From assembly GCA_963844625.1 (NCBI GenBank), contig CAWJPF010000034.1, positions 124,001-188,000 on the forward strand: a stretch of DNA of 64,000 nt, given 5' to 3'. The notes beneath the pieces were generated by a model. That model did not search any database. It was not told the DNA's origin and worked only from the letters and a program-made list of their open reading frames with translations. Made by a program: the position numbers and the translations under genes. The DNA comes from Palsa-504 sp963844625. Lineage in GTDB: Bacteria > Actinomycetota > Actinomycetes > Streptosporangiales > Streptosporangiaceae. Within the stretch, counting starts at the first letter, position 1, and the number at the start of each line of letters is the position of its first letter. Below are positions 17,259 to 25,281 of the stretch, piece by piece.

Positions 17259-18797
17259 TCATGACGAGACGGTAGCTCCGCGAGCCTCTACCACGAGCGG
17301 GTCGTGGACGGTCACGCCGTTGACGTTCTTAGCGGTCGCGAATTGCAGGTTCTGATTAAGCGTGACGACGTTGAACGCACTGGTCTGGTATTCCGCGGAC
17401 ACCTTCTGGTAAGCAGCCGGCCGCGCGGCGGGATTGGTCACCGCGTTGGCCTGGGACAAGAGCTGCGTCAGTTGCGGGACGCTGTAGTTACCCGGGTCGT
17501 AGGCGGAACTTAGGTCCGTTTCCAGCGGGATCGCCGGGTCGGCTCCGCCGGTGTCCGGACCGTAGTAGGCCTGAACGCTCCCTGAGTCGAGCGCCGGAAA
17601 CAGCTGCGGAATGGGCAGCGCCCTGATCGTCATGTGGATTCCCGCCTGGGCCAGCATCGACTGAATCGCCGTCAGCTGGGTCTCACCCTCGCCGTAGGTC
17701 GATGCGACCGTGGCCGTAAAGGAAATCCCGTTGGGATGCCCGGCCTGCTTCAGCAACGTGCGCGCCTCCGCGATGTTCTGGGTAGGGGCCGCCAGCGAGT
17801 GGTCATATGCCCATGAGGAGGGGGCAACCGGCTGGCCCGTCGGCGTGCACGCGGAGCTGCCGGCGAACAGGGCAGTACAGAGCTCCTGCCGGTTGATCGC
17901 CACGGAGACTGCCTGGCGAACCAGAGGGCTGGCAAAGATGCCGGTCTTGTTGAAGTACAGAATCTGCAGGAAGGTTATGTTCGAGGTCTTGACCGGGAAC
18001 CCGTCGGCGCCCAGCGTCTTGCCGTCGGTAGCCGCGCCGGTGAGCAGCGCGGTGTTGGCGCTGCCGCTGGTCATCGACGGGACGAACGTGGACTCGGCGC
18101 TGACGACGATGTGGATCGCGGAGACCTTCTGCACCGCGGGGTTCCAGTAGCCTTTGTACGCGGTGTAAATCATGTCGCTGCCCGGGACCGACGCAGACGA
18201 GACCTCCCAGGGGCCGGCGCCAACCGGATGCGTCTCGTCATCCTTGTTCGCCCAGGAAGCCGGGCTCGCCATCATGCCCGCCGATCCGGAAAAGTAGCCG
18301 AGCAGAGCCCCGCCGGGGCTCTTGAGGTGAAGGACGACGGTCGTGGGATTCACCGCGTCGACCGAGCTAATCGAGGTTAGCTGGTTAGCGATGACCGACT
18401 CCTTATCGGTCTGCCCCCGCAGGATGTTTGCCTTGACGGCAGCGGCGTTCATAGGGGTGCCGTCCTGGAACTTGACCCCCTGGCGCAGCGTCAAGGTAAG
18501 GGTCAGCCCGTTGCCCGAGAACTTCCACGCAGTCGCCAGTCCCGGAGAGATCGCTCCCTGGGTGTTCTCGTTCAGCAGCGTGTCGAACACCGGCGACATG
18601 TATCCGGTCGCCGACGGCAGGGCATTCAGCTGCGGGTCATAGTCAAGGCCTCCGTTCCCGGCGACCACGATGGTCAAAGTGCCGGCCGAGCCTTTCGACC
18701 CGGACGTATTGGCCGCGGTCGTGGCTGCGGTTGTGCTGGAGCAGGCCGCGCAGCAGAGCGCGAGCGCCGCGGCAGCGCCGACCAGAAGAATCTTCAT
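17259..18797 (-). CDS. ABC transporter substrate-binding lipoprotein (SBP_bac_5 family)
   Basis: A 512-residue extracellular solute-binding protein. The N-terminus is a lipoprotein signal (MKILLVGAAAALALCCAAC, lipobox Cys near residue 19). Family 5 features follow (LTLTLRQGVKFQDGTPMNAAAVK, AVSVAINRQELC). It is the first gene of the importer and degradation operon, with a strong AAAGGAGA Shine-Dalgarno. Family 5 proteins bind peptides, nickel or varied organic solutes. The context suggests the operon's own catabolic substrate. Confidence 0.92.
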   Translation of the reverse strand: MKILLVGAAAALALCCAACSSTTAATTAANTSGSKGSAGTLTIVVAGNGGLDYDPQLNALPSATGYMSPVFDTLLNENTQGAISPGLATAWKFSGNGLTLTLTLRQGVKFQDGTPMNAAAVKANILRGQTDKESVIANQLTSISSVDAVNPTTVVLHLKSPGGALLGYFSGSAGMMASPASWANKDDETHPVGAGPWEVSSASVPGSDMIYTAYKGYWNPAVQKVSAIHIVVSAESTFVPSMTSGSANTALLTGAATDGKTLGADGFPVKTSNITFLQILYFNKTGIFASPLVRQAVSVAINRQELCTALFAGSSACTPTGQPVAPSSWAYDHSLAAPTQNIAEARTLLKQAGHPNGISFTATVASTYGEGETQLTAIQSMLAQAGIHMTIRALPIPQLFPALDSGSVQAYYGPDTGGADPAIPLETDLSSAYDPGNYSVPQLTQLLSQANAVTNPAARPAAYQKVSAEYQTSAFNVVTLNQNLQFATAKNVNGVTVHDPLVVEARGATVSS

Positions 18798-19100
18798 GAG
18801 TGCTCTCCTTTAGGATGGCCACGCCTCCGCAGGTCCGGCCGTCGTTGGCTTCGGGGTCGAGCTGGCCCCTGAGAATGTCGGTGACGGGCTCGATCAACCG
18901 GCGGACCGAGCTGTGATGGGGCATCACATGGGCTACGGCCAGGCAGGCCAGCTCCGGCCCGGCTCAGCCATACGGCGTGGCCCGGCTTCCGGCCTCTGGC
19001 TTTTCGGTCAGCAACGCTGATCTTGTCCATCTTCACCCTTTGCCATCACGCTGTGACGCACCCGGTGGTCAACTGGGAACTACCGGCTGAAGGCGCAAAT
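18798..19100. other. Upstream region of the importer operon, no gene called
   Basis: About 300 bp without a convincing gene. Minus-strand frames are open but have no recognisable domain. It likely holds the leader and promoter of the ABC operon. Confidence 0.4.
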
Positions 19101-19104
19101 TTAA

Positions 19105-19145
19105 CATGTCTAATACTCTGGACACAAGGGGCATGTCTAATATGC
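19105..19145. promoter_or_regulatory. Paired operator-like repeats
   Basis: CATGTCTAATAC (from 19105) and CATGTCTAATATGC (from 19132) are direct repeats spaced 27 bp in the divergent region between the ABC operon and the FAH gene. A third copy (TATGTCTGATATGC) sits before the GntR gene. This suggests GntR binding and autoregulation. Confidence 0.55.
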
Positions 19146-19168
19146 TGAACTAAGGAAGTTGTGGCCCG

Positions 19169-19306
19169 ATGCGGCAGGAGGACCGGCCGGGGATCGCGGG
19201 AGCTGACGACGCCGGCGCTCTGGCGCCGGGCGCGATCGACGTCGGCTCGGCCCTGGCCGACATGGTCACCTACAACGGCAGCCGGCCGCTGAGCTGCCGC
19301 GCCTAG
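19169..19306 (+). CDS. Hypothetical small protein (45 aa)
   Basis: An ORF from ATG at 19169 to TAG at 19306, between the operator-like repeats and the FAH gene, with AAGGAAG upstream. It matches no family I recognise. It could be a leader peptide, a decayed gene start or chance. Confidence 0.25.
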   Translation: MRQEDRPGIAGADDAGALAPGAIDVGSALADMVTYNGSRPLSCRA

Positions 19307-19332
19307 ACCGCGGTTCCGAACACCCGAAAGGT

Positions 19333-20271
19333 ATGACCATGCGCTGGTCCACTTACATCTCAGCTCGCGACGACACAGACCACGTTGCCCTCGTCTACGA
19401 TGGCGTCCTTCATGGCCTGGCTTCTCCGGCACACCTGATCGACCTACTCGGGGACGACGGGACACAACTTTCCGAGGCCGCACAGCGGGCTCGCTCGGAT
19501 CCGTGGGAGACGGTCGCCGTGGACGACGCCACCCTGCGAGCACCGGTCCCGGTACCACCGTCGATTCGCGACTTCATGGCCTTCGAGGAGCACGTCGTGA
19601 CAAGTACCGAGGCCCTCGGGCACAGCGTTGACCCCGTCTGGTACGAGATGCCGCTGTTCTACTTCAGCAACCCGGCGGCGATGCTCGGACCACGCGACGA
19701 TGTCGCCATCTCGCCCGGATCGCAGCAGTGGGACTACGAGCTGGAGATCGCAGCGGTCGTCGGCCGAGGTGGCCGCGACCTCGATCCGGCGAGAGCCGAG
19801 GATCACATCGCCGGCTACCTCATCCTCTGCGACTGGAGCGCACGGGATCTCCAAGCAGCGGAAATGCGAGGCTTGCTCGGGCCTGCCAAGGGCAAGGACA
19901 GCGCCACAAGCCTCGGACCCTGGCTTGTTACGCCCGATGAACTCGCACCCCGCCGCGCCGGCAATGCCTTCGACCTGGAGATGACCGCCTCGGTAAACGG
20001 CCACCGCTGGAGCACAGGCAACATGTCTACCATCTACTGGAGCTTCGGGCAGCTGCTCGCCTACGCCTCCCGCGGCACAGAGTTGCGTCCTGGCGACATC
20101 ATCGGCAGCGGCACCGTCGGCACCGGCTGCATCCTCGAACTGTCCCGCGTCCACGGCTCCGAGGCCTATCCATGGCTCGCCCCCGGGGACAAGGTCAATC
20201 TCGAGGTCACTGGCCTCGGCTCCATCGATGCCTCCGTGACCCGCGGAGCGTCGGTCATCCCCCTACGTTAG
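19333..20271 (+). CDS. Fumarylacetoacetate hydrolase family protein 2
   Basis: A 312-residue FAH-fold enzyme, longer at the N-terminus than the first. Motifs are FMAFEEHV, WDYELEIAAVVG (metal ligand region), GYLILCDWSARDLQ, KGKDSATSLGPWLVTPDEL and RPGDIIGSGTVGTG. It is probably a second hydrolase or isomerase of the same pathway. Divergent from the ABC operon and preceded by the CATGTCTAATA repeats, so probably controlled by the GntR regulator downstream. Confidence 0.88.
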   Translation: MTMRWSTYISARDDTDHVALVYDGVLHGLASPAHLIDLLGDDGTQLSEAAQRARSDPWETVAVDDATLRAPVPVPPSIRDFMAFEEHVVTSTEALGHSVDPVWYEMPLFYFSNPAAMLGPRDDVAISPGSQQWDYELEIAAVVGRGGRDLDPARAEDHIAGYLILCDWSARDLQAAEMRGLLGPAKGKDSATSLGPWLVTPDELAPRRAGNAFDLEMTASVNGHRWSTGNMSTIYWSFGQLLAYASRGTELRPGDIIGSGTVGTGCILELSRVHGSEAYPWLAPGDKVNLEVTGLGSIDASVTRGASVIPLR

Positions 20272-20287
20272 AAAGGGGACACTGAAC

Positions 20288-20440
20288 ATGCGCCTGCGCA
20301 TCAACGTGACAATGTGCCTGGAGGTCTTCAGTGGCCTTGAACTCTGGGTGGCGGGCCGACGCCAGCGCTGTGGCTTGCCGTGCCCGTGCGCCCGGGGTGC
20401 CGCTTCAGCGCAAGCATCATCCTGTCCCAGGCAGTATTGA
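20288..20440 (+). CDS. Possible small cysteine-containing ORF (50 aa)
   Basis: It starts at ATG 20288 after AAAGGGGAC and ends at TGA 20440, between the FAH gene and the GntR gene. It has five cysteines (C10, C28, C32, C34, C46) and no recognised family. It may be spurious. Confidence 0.25.
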   Translation: MRLRINVTMCLEVFSGLELWVAGRRQRCGLPCPCARGAASAQASSCPRQY

Positions 20441-20441
20441 A

Positions 20442-20455
20442 TATGTCTGATATGC
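20442..20455. promoter_or_regulatory. Third operator-like repeat before GntR gene
   Basis: TATGTCTGATATGC, matching the two repeats at 19105-19145 in 11 of 12 core positions. It lies 65 bp before the GntR start. Confidence 0.5.
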
Positions 20456-20520
20456 TTTTTCAGGCAGGATGGCAGCGATTGAGGCGGCCTCGGGCAGGCT
20501 AATAGTGGTTTAGAGGTGAC

Positions 20521-21297
20521 ATGATTCAGCGAGCGGACGCCATCGAGCCCGCGGACGAGCTCGATGAGAGCACCGCTGCCTCGCGGTTTGACATGCCCAA
20601 GCGCTCGTCGCTCGCAGAATCCGCGGCCCAGGCTGTCGAGCGCCGCATTATCGACGACGGGATGGCGCCGGGCACCCGGATCGGCACCCGACGCGAGCTC
20701 GGTGACCTGCTCGCTGTCGCGCCGTCGACCGTGAGCCAGACCATCAGGCTCCTGGAAGACCGCGGCCTAGTCGTGACGCGGACCGGACCGAACGGCGGGG
20801 TGTTCGTTGCCGAGCCCGGCGTGGGCCTGCGGCTGGCGCGCAGCATAATGCAGGTCTCGGGTTCCGAGGTTGAGGTCGCGGAGGCCCTGGAGGTCCGGGA
20901 CATCCTCGAATCCGCGGTGATCTGCAGCGCGGCCGAGGCAGCGCACATGCCGCCCGCGCTGGCCGGCATGCAACACGCGATGCGTGAACTGCGGGCGGCG
21001 ACCGAGACAGCGGACTTCTATCGCCGCAATCTGGAGTTCCACGCCGAGGTCGCCGCTCTGTGCCGTAATACGGTGCTGCGGACGATCTACCGGAGCCTGC
21101 TTGATGTCGTCCAAGCGCGTGACCCTAAGCTGGCCGTGCTTCCGGGACAGAACGCGCGCAAACTGCATGAGCGGCGGGCGCGGGTGCATCAAGACATTGC
21201 TGACGCGATTGCGAAGGGCGACGTCGCGGCTGCGCTGGTGGCTGCCAGAGCACACGCCAAGCATGGACGCGCGGTGCGCGCCCCCAGCCGCGGTTGA
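20521..21297 (+). CDS. GntR family (FadR/FCD type) transcriptional regulator
   Basis: A 258-residue regulator. The winged HTH covers about residues 28-98 (AAQAVERRIIDDGMAPGTRIGTRRELGDLLAVAPSTVSQTIRLLEDRGLV). The C-terminal all-helical FCD effector domain covers about 120-245, with histidines in EFHAEVAALCRN, RARVHQDIADAI and AARAHAKHG that could bind a metal. Effectors in this family are usually organic acids. The neighbours suggest it represses the ABC/FAH pathway until a pathway acid is present. Confidence 0.88.
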   Translation: MIQRADAIEPADELDESTAASRFDMPKRSSLAESAAQAVERRIIDDGMAPGTRIGTRRELGDLLAVAPSTVSQTIRLLEDRGLVVTRTGPNGGVFVAEPGVGLRLARSIMQVSGSEVEVAEALEVRDILESAVICSAAEAAHMPPALAGMQHAMRELRAATETADFYRRNLEFHAEVAALCRNTVLRTIYRSLLDVVQARDPKLAVLPGQNARKLHERRARVHQDIADAIAKGDVAAALVAARAHAKHGRAVRAPSRG

Positions 21298-21427
21298 CCG
21301 CTCGCCTGGCCCAGTCACCGACGCCGGCCTGTTCGGCCGCCCCCCCTCGGGTCCGCGTCACTGGCCGCAAAGTGACTGACGGACGGGTACCAGGTCGGTC
21401 ACGCTGGCAGTGCCATCCCCCGGGCCG

Positions 21428-22738
21428 TCACGAACAACGAGGGCGGTTTTCTACGCTGGGTGTTGTGTGGCCGCTGAGCACTTGGCCCGTAGTGGCGTGC
21501 CCGGCGCTCGCCTGCGGGCCGCTTGTAGCCGCCTCGTGCGCGGGGGCAGGTTCGTCCCGGCGGTCGATTTCGAAGGCGAGGCTCAGTTCGGCTATTCCGC
21601 GGGGATCAGACAGGGAGCGTCCCGTGAGCTGTTCGAGCCGGCGCATCCGGTGCCGGACCGTGTTGGGATGACAGAACAGGACGCTGGCCGCCTTGGCGGC
21701 CGAACCGCCGTTGTCGAGCCAGGCGCCGAGGGTAGCGAGCAGGACCGGCCGCTGGCCGGCCGGGATCTGGCCCAGCGCGGCCAGGATGGAGTCGGCGACG
21801 TGCCGCATCACCTCCGGGTCGCTGCCCGCCGCGACGGCGAACAGGTCGCGGTCGAAGACCGTCACGCGCTGAGCGGCGAACGCGCTGCGCAGCGCGATTC
21901 TGGCCAGCCTGAGATTCCGGGCGGTGTGCCGGAGATCGTCGTAGCACGGGCTGACCCCGACCAGGCCCGAGCTGAGCGAGTGCAGGGAATCCGCCAGGCG
22001 GATAAGGTGAGTCCGCGGGCCGGGCAGCCACGCGATCCCGACTTCGGCATCGTGCAGGAGCCGCCACGTCGAGATCACCCCGATGCGCTTGAGCGCCGCC
22101 TCCGCCTGCGGGAGGGCATGCCGTCCGGGGCCTGGTACCTGCGCGGCGATAACGACGTAACGGCCCCGCAGCGGGATCTGCAGGATGTCCGCCGCCTCCC
22201 ACAGATTGGCCTCATCCAGCCGGCCTTCCAGCAGCGCCTGGATCACGGCTGAGCGTTCCTGCTCCTGGCTGAGGACCCGGACGGTGATCTCCTCCCGGTA
22301 GCCGTCGGCCATCTCCTGGCTGAAGGTATCCAGGGCGAGCCACATCTCGGAGGCGGCACGGAGCGTGACGCCGGCAGGCACCGCACTGCGTGCGGCGGTA
22401 TCGGCGAGGCAGTCCCACAGGTACCGGGCCGCGACCCGGTAGGCCGCCATCACAGCGGTCAGCGGCACCCCGGCCTGCGCGCGCCGTCTCCCGTTCTCGC
22501 GTGATTCCGGGGACGCAACCGCCGGGACACGCCCGATCGGGCCGAAGACGAACCCGATGTTGTCCAGGCAGGTCCGGCGCAGCTCCTCGTCGCTGATCAC
22601 CGTGCCGGTGCCGTAGACCGGCACGGCTGCCCTGATCCGCGCGACCATCCCGTCAGCCAACTCGCCGGCCCGCTCCCTGAGTCCGGCGCCGAGCAGAGCG
22701 AGCGCGGCGCCGGCATCGTCCAGCGGCGATTGTTCCAC
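21428..22738 (-). CDS. PucR/CdaR-family transcriptional regulator
   Basis: A 436-residue protein in the chosen frame, starting at GTG 22738 near VEQSPLDDAG. An N-terminal RsbRD-like helical region (residues ~15-160) is followed by a GGDEF-like degenerate middle domain and a C-terminal PucR HTH (LGAWLDNGGSAAKAASVLFCHPNTVRHRMRRLEQLTG). In-frame sequence continues upstream of the chosen start without family signal. Divergent from the alpha/beta hydrolase gene, its likely target. Two related regulators in the window are frame-disrupted. Confidence 0.85.
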   Translation of the reverse strand: MEQSPLDDAGAALALLGAGLRERAGELADGMVARIRAAVPVYGTGTVISDEELRRTCLDNIGFVFGPIGRVPAVASPESRENGRRRAQAGVPLTAVMAAYRVAARYLWDCLADTAARSAVPAGVTLRAASEMWLALDTFSQEMADGYREEITVRVLSQEQERSAVIQALLEGRLDEANLWEAADILQIPLRGRYVVIAAQVPGPGRHALPQAEAALKRIGVISTWRLLHDAEVGIAWLPGPRTHLIRLADSLHSLSSGLVGVSPCYDDLRHTARNLRLARIALRSAFAAQRVTVFDRDLFAVAAGSDPEVMRHVADSILAALGQIPAGQRPVLLATLGAWLDNGGSAAKAASVLFCHPNTVRHRMRRLEQLTGRSLSDPRGIAELSLAFEIDRRDEPAPAHEAATSGPQASAGHATTGQVLSGHTTPSVENRPRCS

Positions 22739-22959
22739 TGTCCAATGGTAGCCCTCGCGCTGCCGGAATATACCGGCTCGTTCGGGCCTGTCCGGACAGC
22801 ACTTTGTCCCCCGGAACAATCTGCGTTCGGTTTCCGTGCCTCCCCGAACATCGACTTCCCGCGGCCAGCCGGCCAGCATGGGCAACAGCCCGACAGTCCG
22901 CCCGCCGGTTACGCGCGCTGACGGATTCCCCGCTCCCGTCCCCGAATGGCGGTCTATCA

Positions 22960-23799
22960 ATGAGCCTCAGCACTAGCGAGACGCACGACATCAGCCGGGC
23001 CAACGCGACCGGCCTGCCGCCAGTGGTCTTCGTTCACGGCCTGTGGATGCTCGCCTCGAGCTGGCAGCCATGGCGCACGTTCTTCGAGGAGAACGGCTAC
23101 GCCACCATCGCCCCCGGCTGGCCCGATGACCCGGCAACCACCGAGGAGGCCCGAGCCAACCCGCGGGTCTTCGCAGGCAAGAGCGTCGGCCAGGTGACCA
23201 GCCACATGGCCGAAGCCGTCGCGGCGCTGCGGCACAAGCCAGCGATCATCGGGCACTCCTTCGGCGGCCTGATCACCCAGCAGCTCGCCGGCCAGGGACT
23301 GGCCGCCGTGTCCGTCGCCGTCGACTCGGCCCCGTTCCGCGGGGTACTGCCACTGCCGCTGTCCGCGCTCCGCTCGGCCAGGCCAGTCATCGGCAACCCG
23401 GCCAACTACCGGCGGGCGGTCATGCTCACCTACGAGCAGTTCCGCTACTCCTTCGCCAACGCCGTCAGCGAGAACGAGGCCCGGCGGCTGTATGAGGCCT
23501 ATCCCGTCCCGGGCTCAGGGATCCCTCTCTTCCAGGCCGCGATGGCCAACATCAACCCGCTCACCGAGATCAAGGTAGACACCAAGAACCCGCACCGCGG
23601 CCCCATGCTGCTCATCACAGGCGATAAAGACCACATCGCCCCGCATGCCATCGCCGCCGCCTCGTACAGAAAACAGAAACGCAACCCCGCTGCCACCCAG
23701 CTCCAGGAGATCCCGGACCGCGGCCACTCCCTGGTCTTCGACAGCGGCTGGCAAGACGTCGCCGAAACAGCGCTGGCCTTCATCAAGAGCACCCGCTAA
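22960..23799 (+). CDS. Alpha/beta hydrolase
   Basis: A 279-residue alpha/beta-fold hydrolase. The nucleophile is S100 in IIGHSFGG, the acid is D222 or D224 in ITGDKDHIAP and the base is H256 in PDRGHSLVF. The oxyanion-hole motif is VFVHGLW. The substrate is unknown. The ATG at 22960 is chosen because family similarity begins soon after. Divergently transcribed from the PucR-type regulator across ~220 bp. Confidence 0.88.
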   Translation: MSLSTSETHDISRANATGLPPVVFVHGLWMLASSWQPWRTFFEENGYATIAPGWPDDPATTEEARANPRVFAGKSVGQVTSHMAEAVAALRHKPAIIGHSFGGLITQQLAGQGLAAVSVAVDSAPFRGVLPLPLSALRSARPVIGNPANYRRAVMLTYEQFRYSFANAVSENEARRLYEAYPVPGSGIPLFQAAMANINPLTEIKVDTKNPHRGPMLLITGDKDHIAPHAIAAASYRKQKRNPAATQLQEIPDRGHSLVFDSGWQDVAETALAFIKSTR

Positions 23800-23856
23800 C
23801 CGCCCCGCGCATGCCCAGCCGCTGGTTTCGGCGATCCAGTCGGGGCATAGCGGGCG

Positions 23857-25281
23857 CTAGCCTTGCTCGCGGTGGAGGTAGCGAAGCGCTTCCGCGGCGG
23901 CATTCGCGCCGCACATTCCGTGCACGCCGGGTCCGGGTGGCGTCGCGGCTGAGCAGAGGTACATGCCCGGGATGCCGAGGTGGTAGGGCGACAGGGTGGT
24001 GCGGGGGCCGAAGACGAGCTGGCGCACGTCCTTGGCTCCGGTGATGATGTCGCCGCCGGCGAAGTTCGGGTTGGCCGCGGCGAAGCACGCCGGGCCGTAG
24101 GACGCCTGGCCCGCGATCCGCTCGCGGAACCCGGGGGCGAACCGCTCGATCTGCGCGATGATCGCCTCGGTGGCATCCCCGTCGTAGCCGTGTGGCACGT
24201 GCGCGTAGCTGTAGACCGGGTGGATGTTTCCCGCCGACCGCTGCGGATCGGCCAGGTACTGCTGTCCGACTAGCACGAAGGGACGCTCCGGCATCCTCCC
24301 GGTGTTGATTTCCCGCTCCGTGGCGGCGATCTCGGCGTAGCTGCCGCCTAGGTGCACGGTGCCGGCCCGGCCCACGTCGGGGTTCACCCACGGCACGCCG
24401 CCCTCGACCGCGAAGTCGACCTTGAACGCTCCCGGCGCGCGGCGGAACCGGCGGAACGCCCGGACCACTCGCGCGGGCAGCGTGTCGCCGAGCAGGTCAG
24501 CGACCGCTGGCGGGGCGAGGTCGAACACCGTCACGTCCGCCGCGGGCAGCTGGGACGCGATCGTGACCCGCGTGTCCGTCTCGATCTTGCCGCCCAGGTC
24601 GGTGAGCAGCGCGGCGAGCGCCGCGGTGATCGACCCGGAGCCGCCGGCCGCGACCGGCCAGCCCCAGCGGTGCCCCGCGGTGATGATGCCGGCGCCGATC
24701 GCCGAGGTGAGCGGCTGGTGCAAAGGCCGGAACGCGTGCGCGGCCACCCCGCCGAACAGCGCGCGTCCCTTCTCGGTGGCGAACAGGCGGGCGAAGGCCG
24801 AGCCGGGCAGCAGCGTCGGCAGCCCGAACCTGGTCAGCGCCAGCGGGTGGCTGGGCGCCCGCAGCAGCGGCCGCATGATGTCGCCGGCCAGCTTGTCGTA
24901 CTCGGCCGAGGGGCGGCCGAAGGCCAGCCGCCAGCGGGCTCCGTCGCGGCCCAGCCCGGCCGCGGTGTCCTCGACGGACCGGTACAGCAGGCCAGCCTCG
25001 CCGCCGTCGAGCGGATGCGCGCAGTCGATCTCCGGCCAGCGCCAGGACAATCCGTAGTTGTCCAGGCCCAGGCCAGTCAGGAACGGAGAGCCGACGGCCA
25101 TCGGGTGGAAGGCCGAGCAGTGGTCGTGCAGCAGGCCGGGCAGCAGCGACTCGCCGGAGCGCGCGCCGCCGCCGGGCTCCTCGGCCGCCTCGAGCACGGT
25201 GACCTGCACGCCGTCGGCGGCGAGGGCCACGGCGGCGGCGAGCCCGTTGGGCCCGCCGCCCACCACCGTCGCGGTGGTCAT
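23857..25281 (-). CDS. Phytoene-desaturase-like FAD oxidoreductase
   Basis: A 474-residue NAD(P)/FAD-dependent oxidoreductase of the CrtI-like superfamily. The FAD-binding motif VVGGGPNGLAAAVALAADGVQVTVLE is at the N-terminus. A C-terminal FAD motif region includes GMYLCSAATPPGPGVHGMCGANAAAEAL. Start at ATG 25281, overlapping the stop of the DUF3556 gene (ATGA). Its position after an acyl-CoA synthetase and a DUF3556 protein suggests lipid or isoprenoid modification; the substrate is not known. Confidence 0.85.
   Translation of the reverse strand: MTTATVVGGGPNGLAAAVALAADGVQVTVLEAAEEPGGGARSGESLLPGLLHDHCSAFHPMAVGSPFLTGLGLDNYGLSWRWPEIDCAHPLDGGEAGLLYRSVEDTAAGLGRDGARWRLAFGRPSAEYDKLAGDIMRPLLRAPSHPLALTRFGLPTLLPGSAFARLFATEKGRALFGGVAAHAFRPLHQPLTSAIGAGIITAGHRWGWPVAAGGSGSITAALAALLTDLGGKIETDTRVTIASQLPAADVTVFDLAPPAVADLLGDTLPARVVRAFRRFRRAPGAFKVDFAVEGGVPWVNPDVGRAGTVHLGGSYAEIAATEREINTGRMPERPFVLVGQQYLADPQRSAGNIHPVYSYAHVPHGYDGDATEAIIAQIERFAPGFRERIAGQASYGPACFAAANPNFAGGDIITGAKDVRQLVFGPRTTLSPYHLGIPGMYLCSAATPPGPGVHGMCGANAAAEALRYLHREQG

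Noticed and set aside
18794..19036. 80-codon minus ORF upstream of the binding-protein gene
   Set aside because: No recognisable domain and a low-complexity Arg/Pro/Gly composition; it overlaps the binding-protein start.
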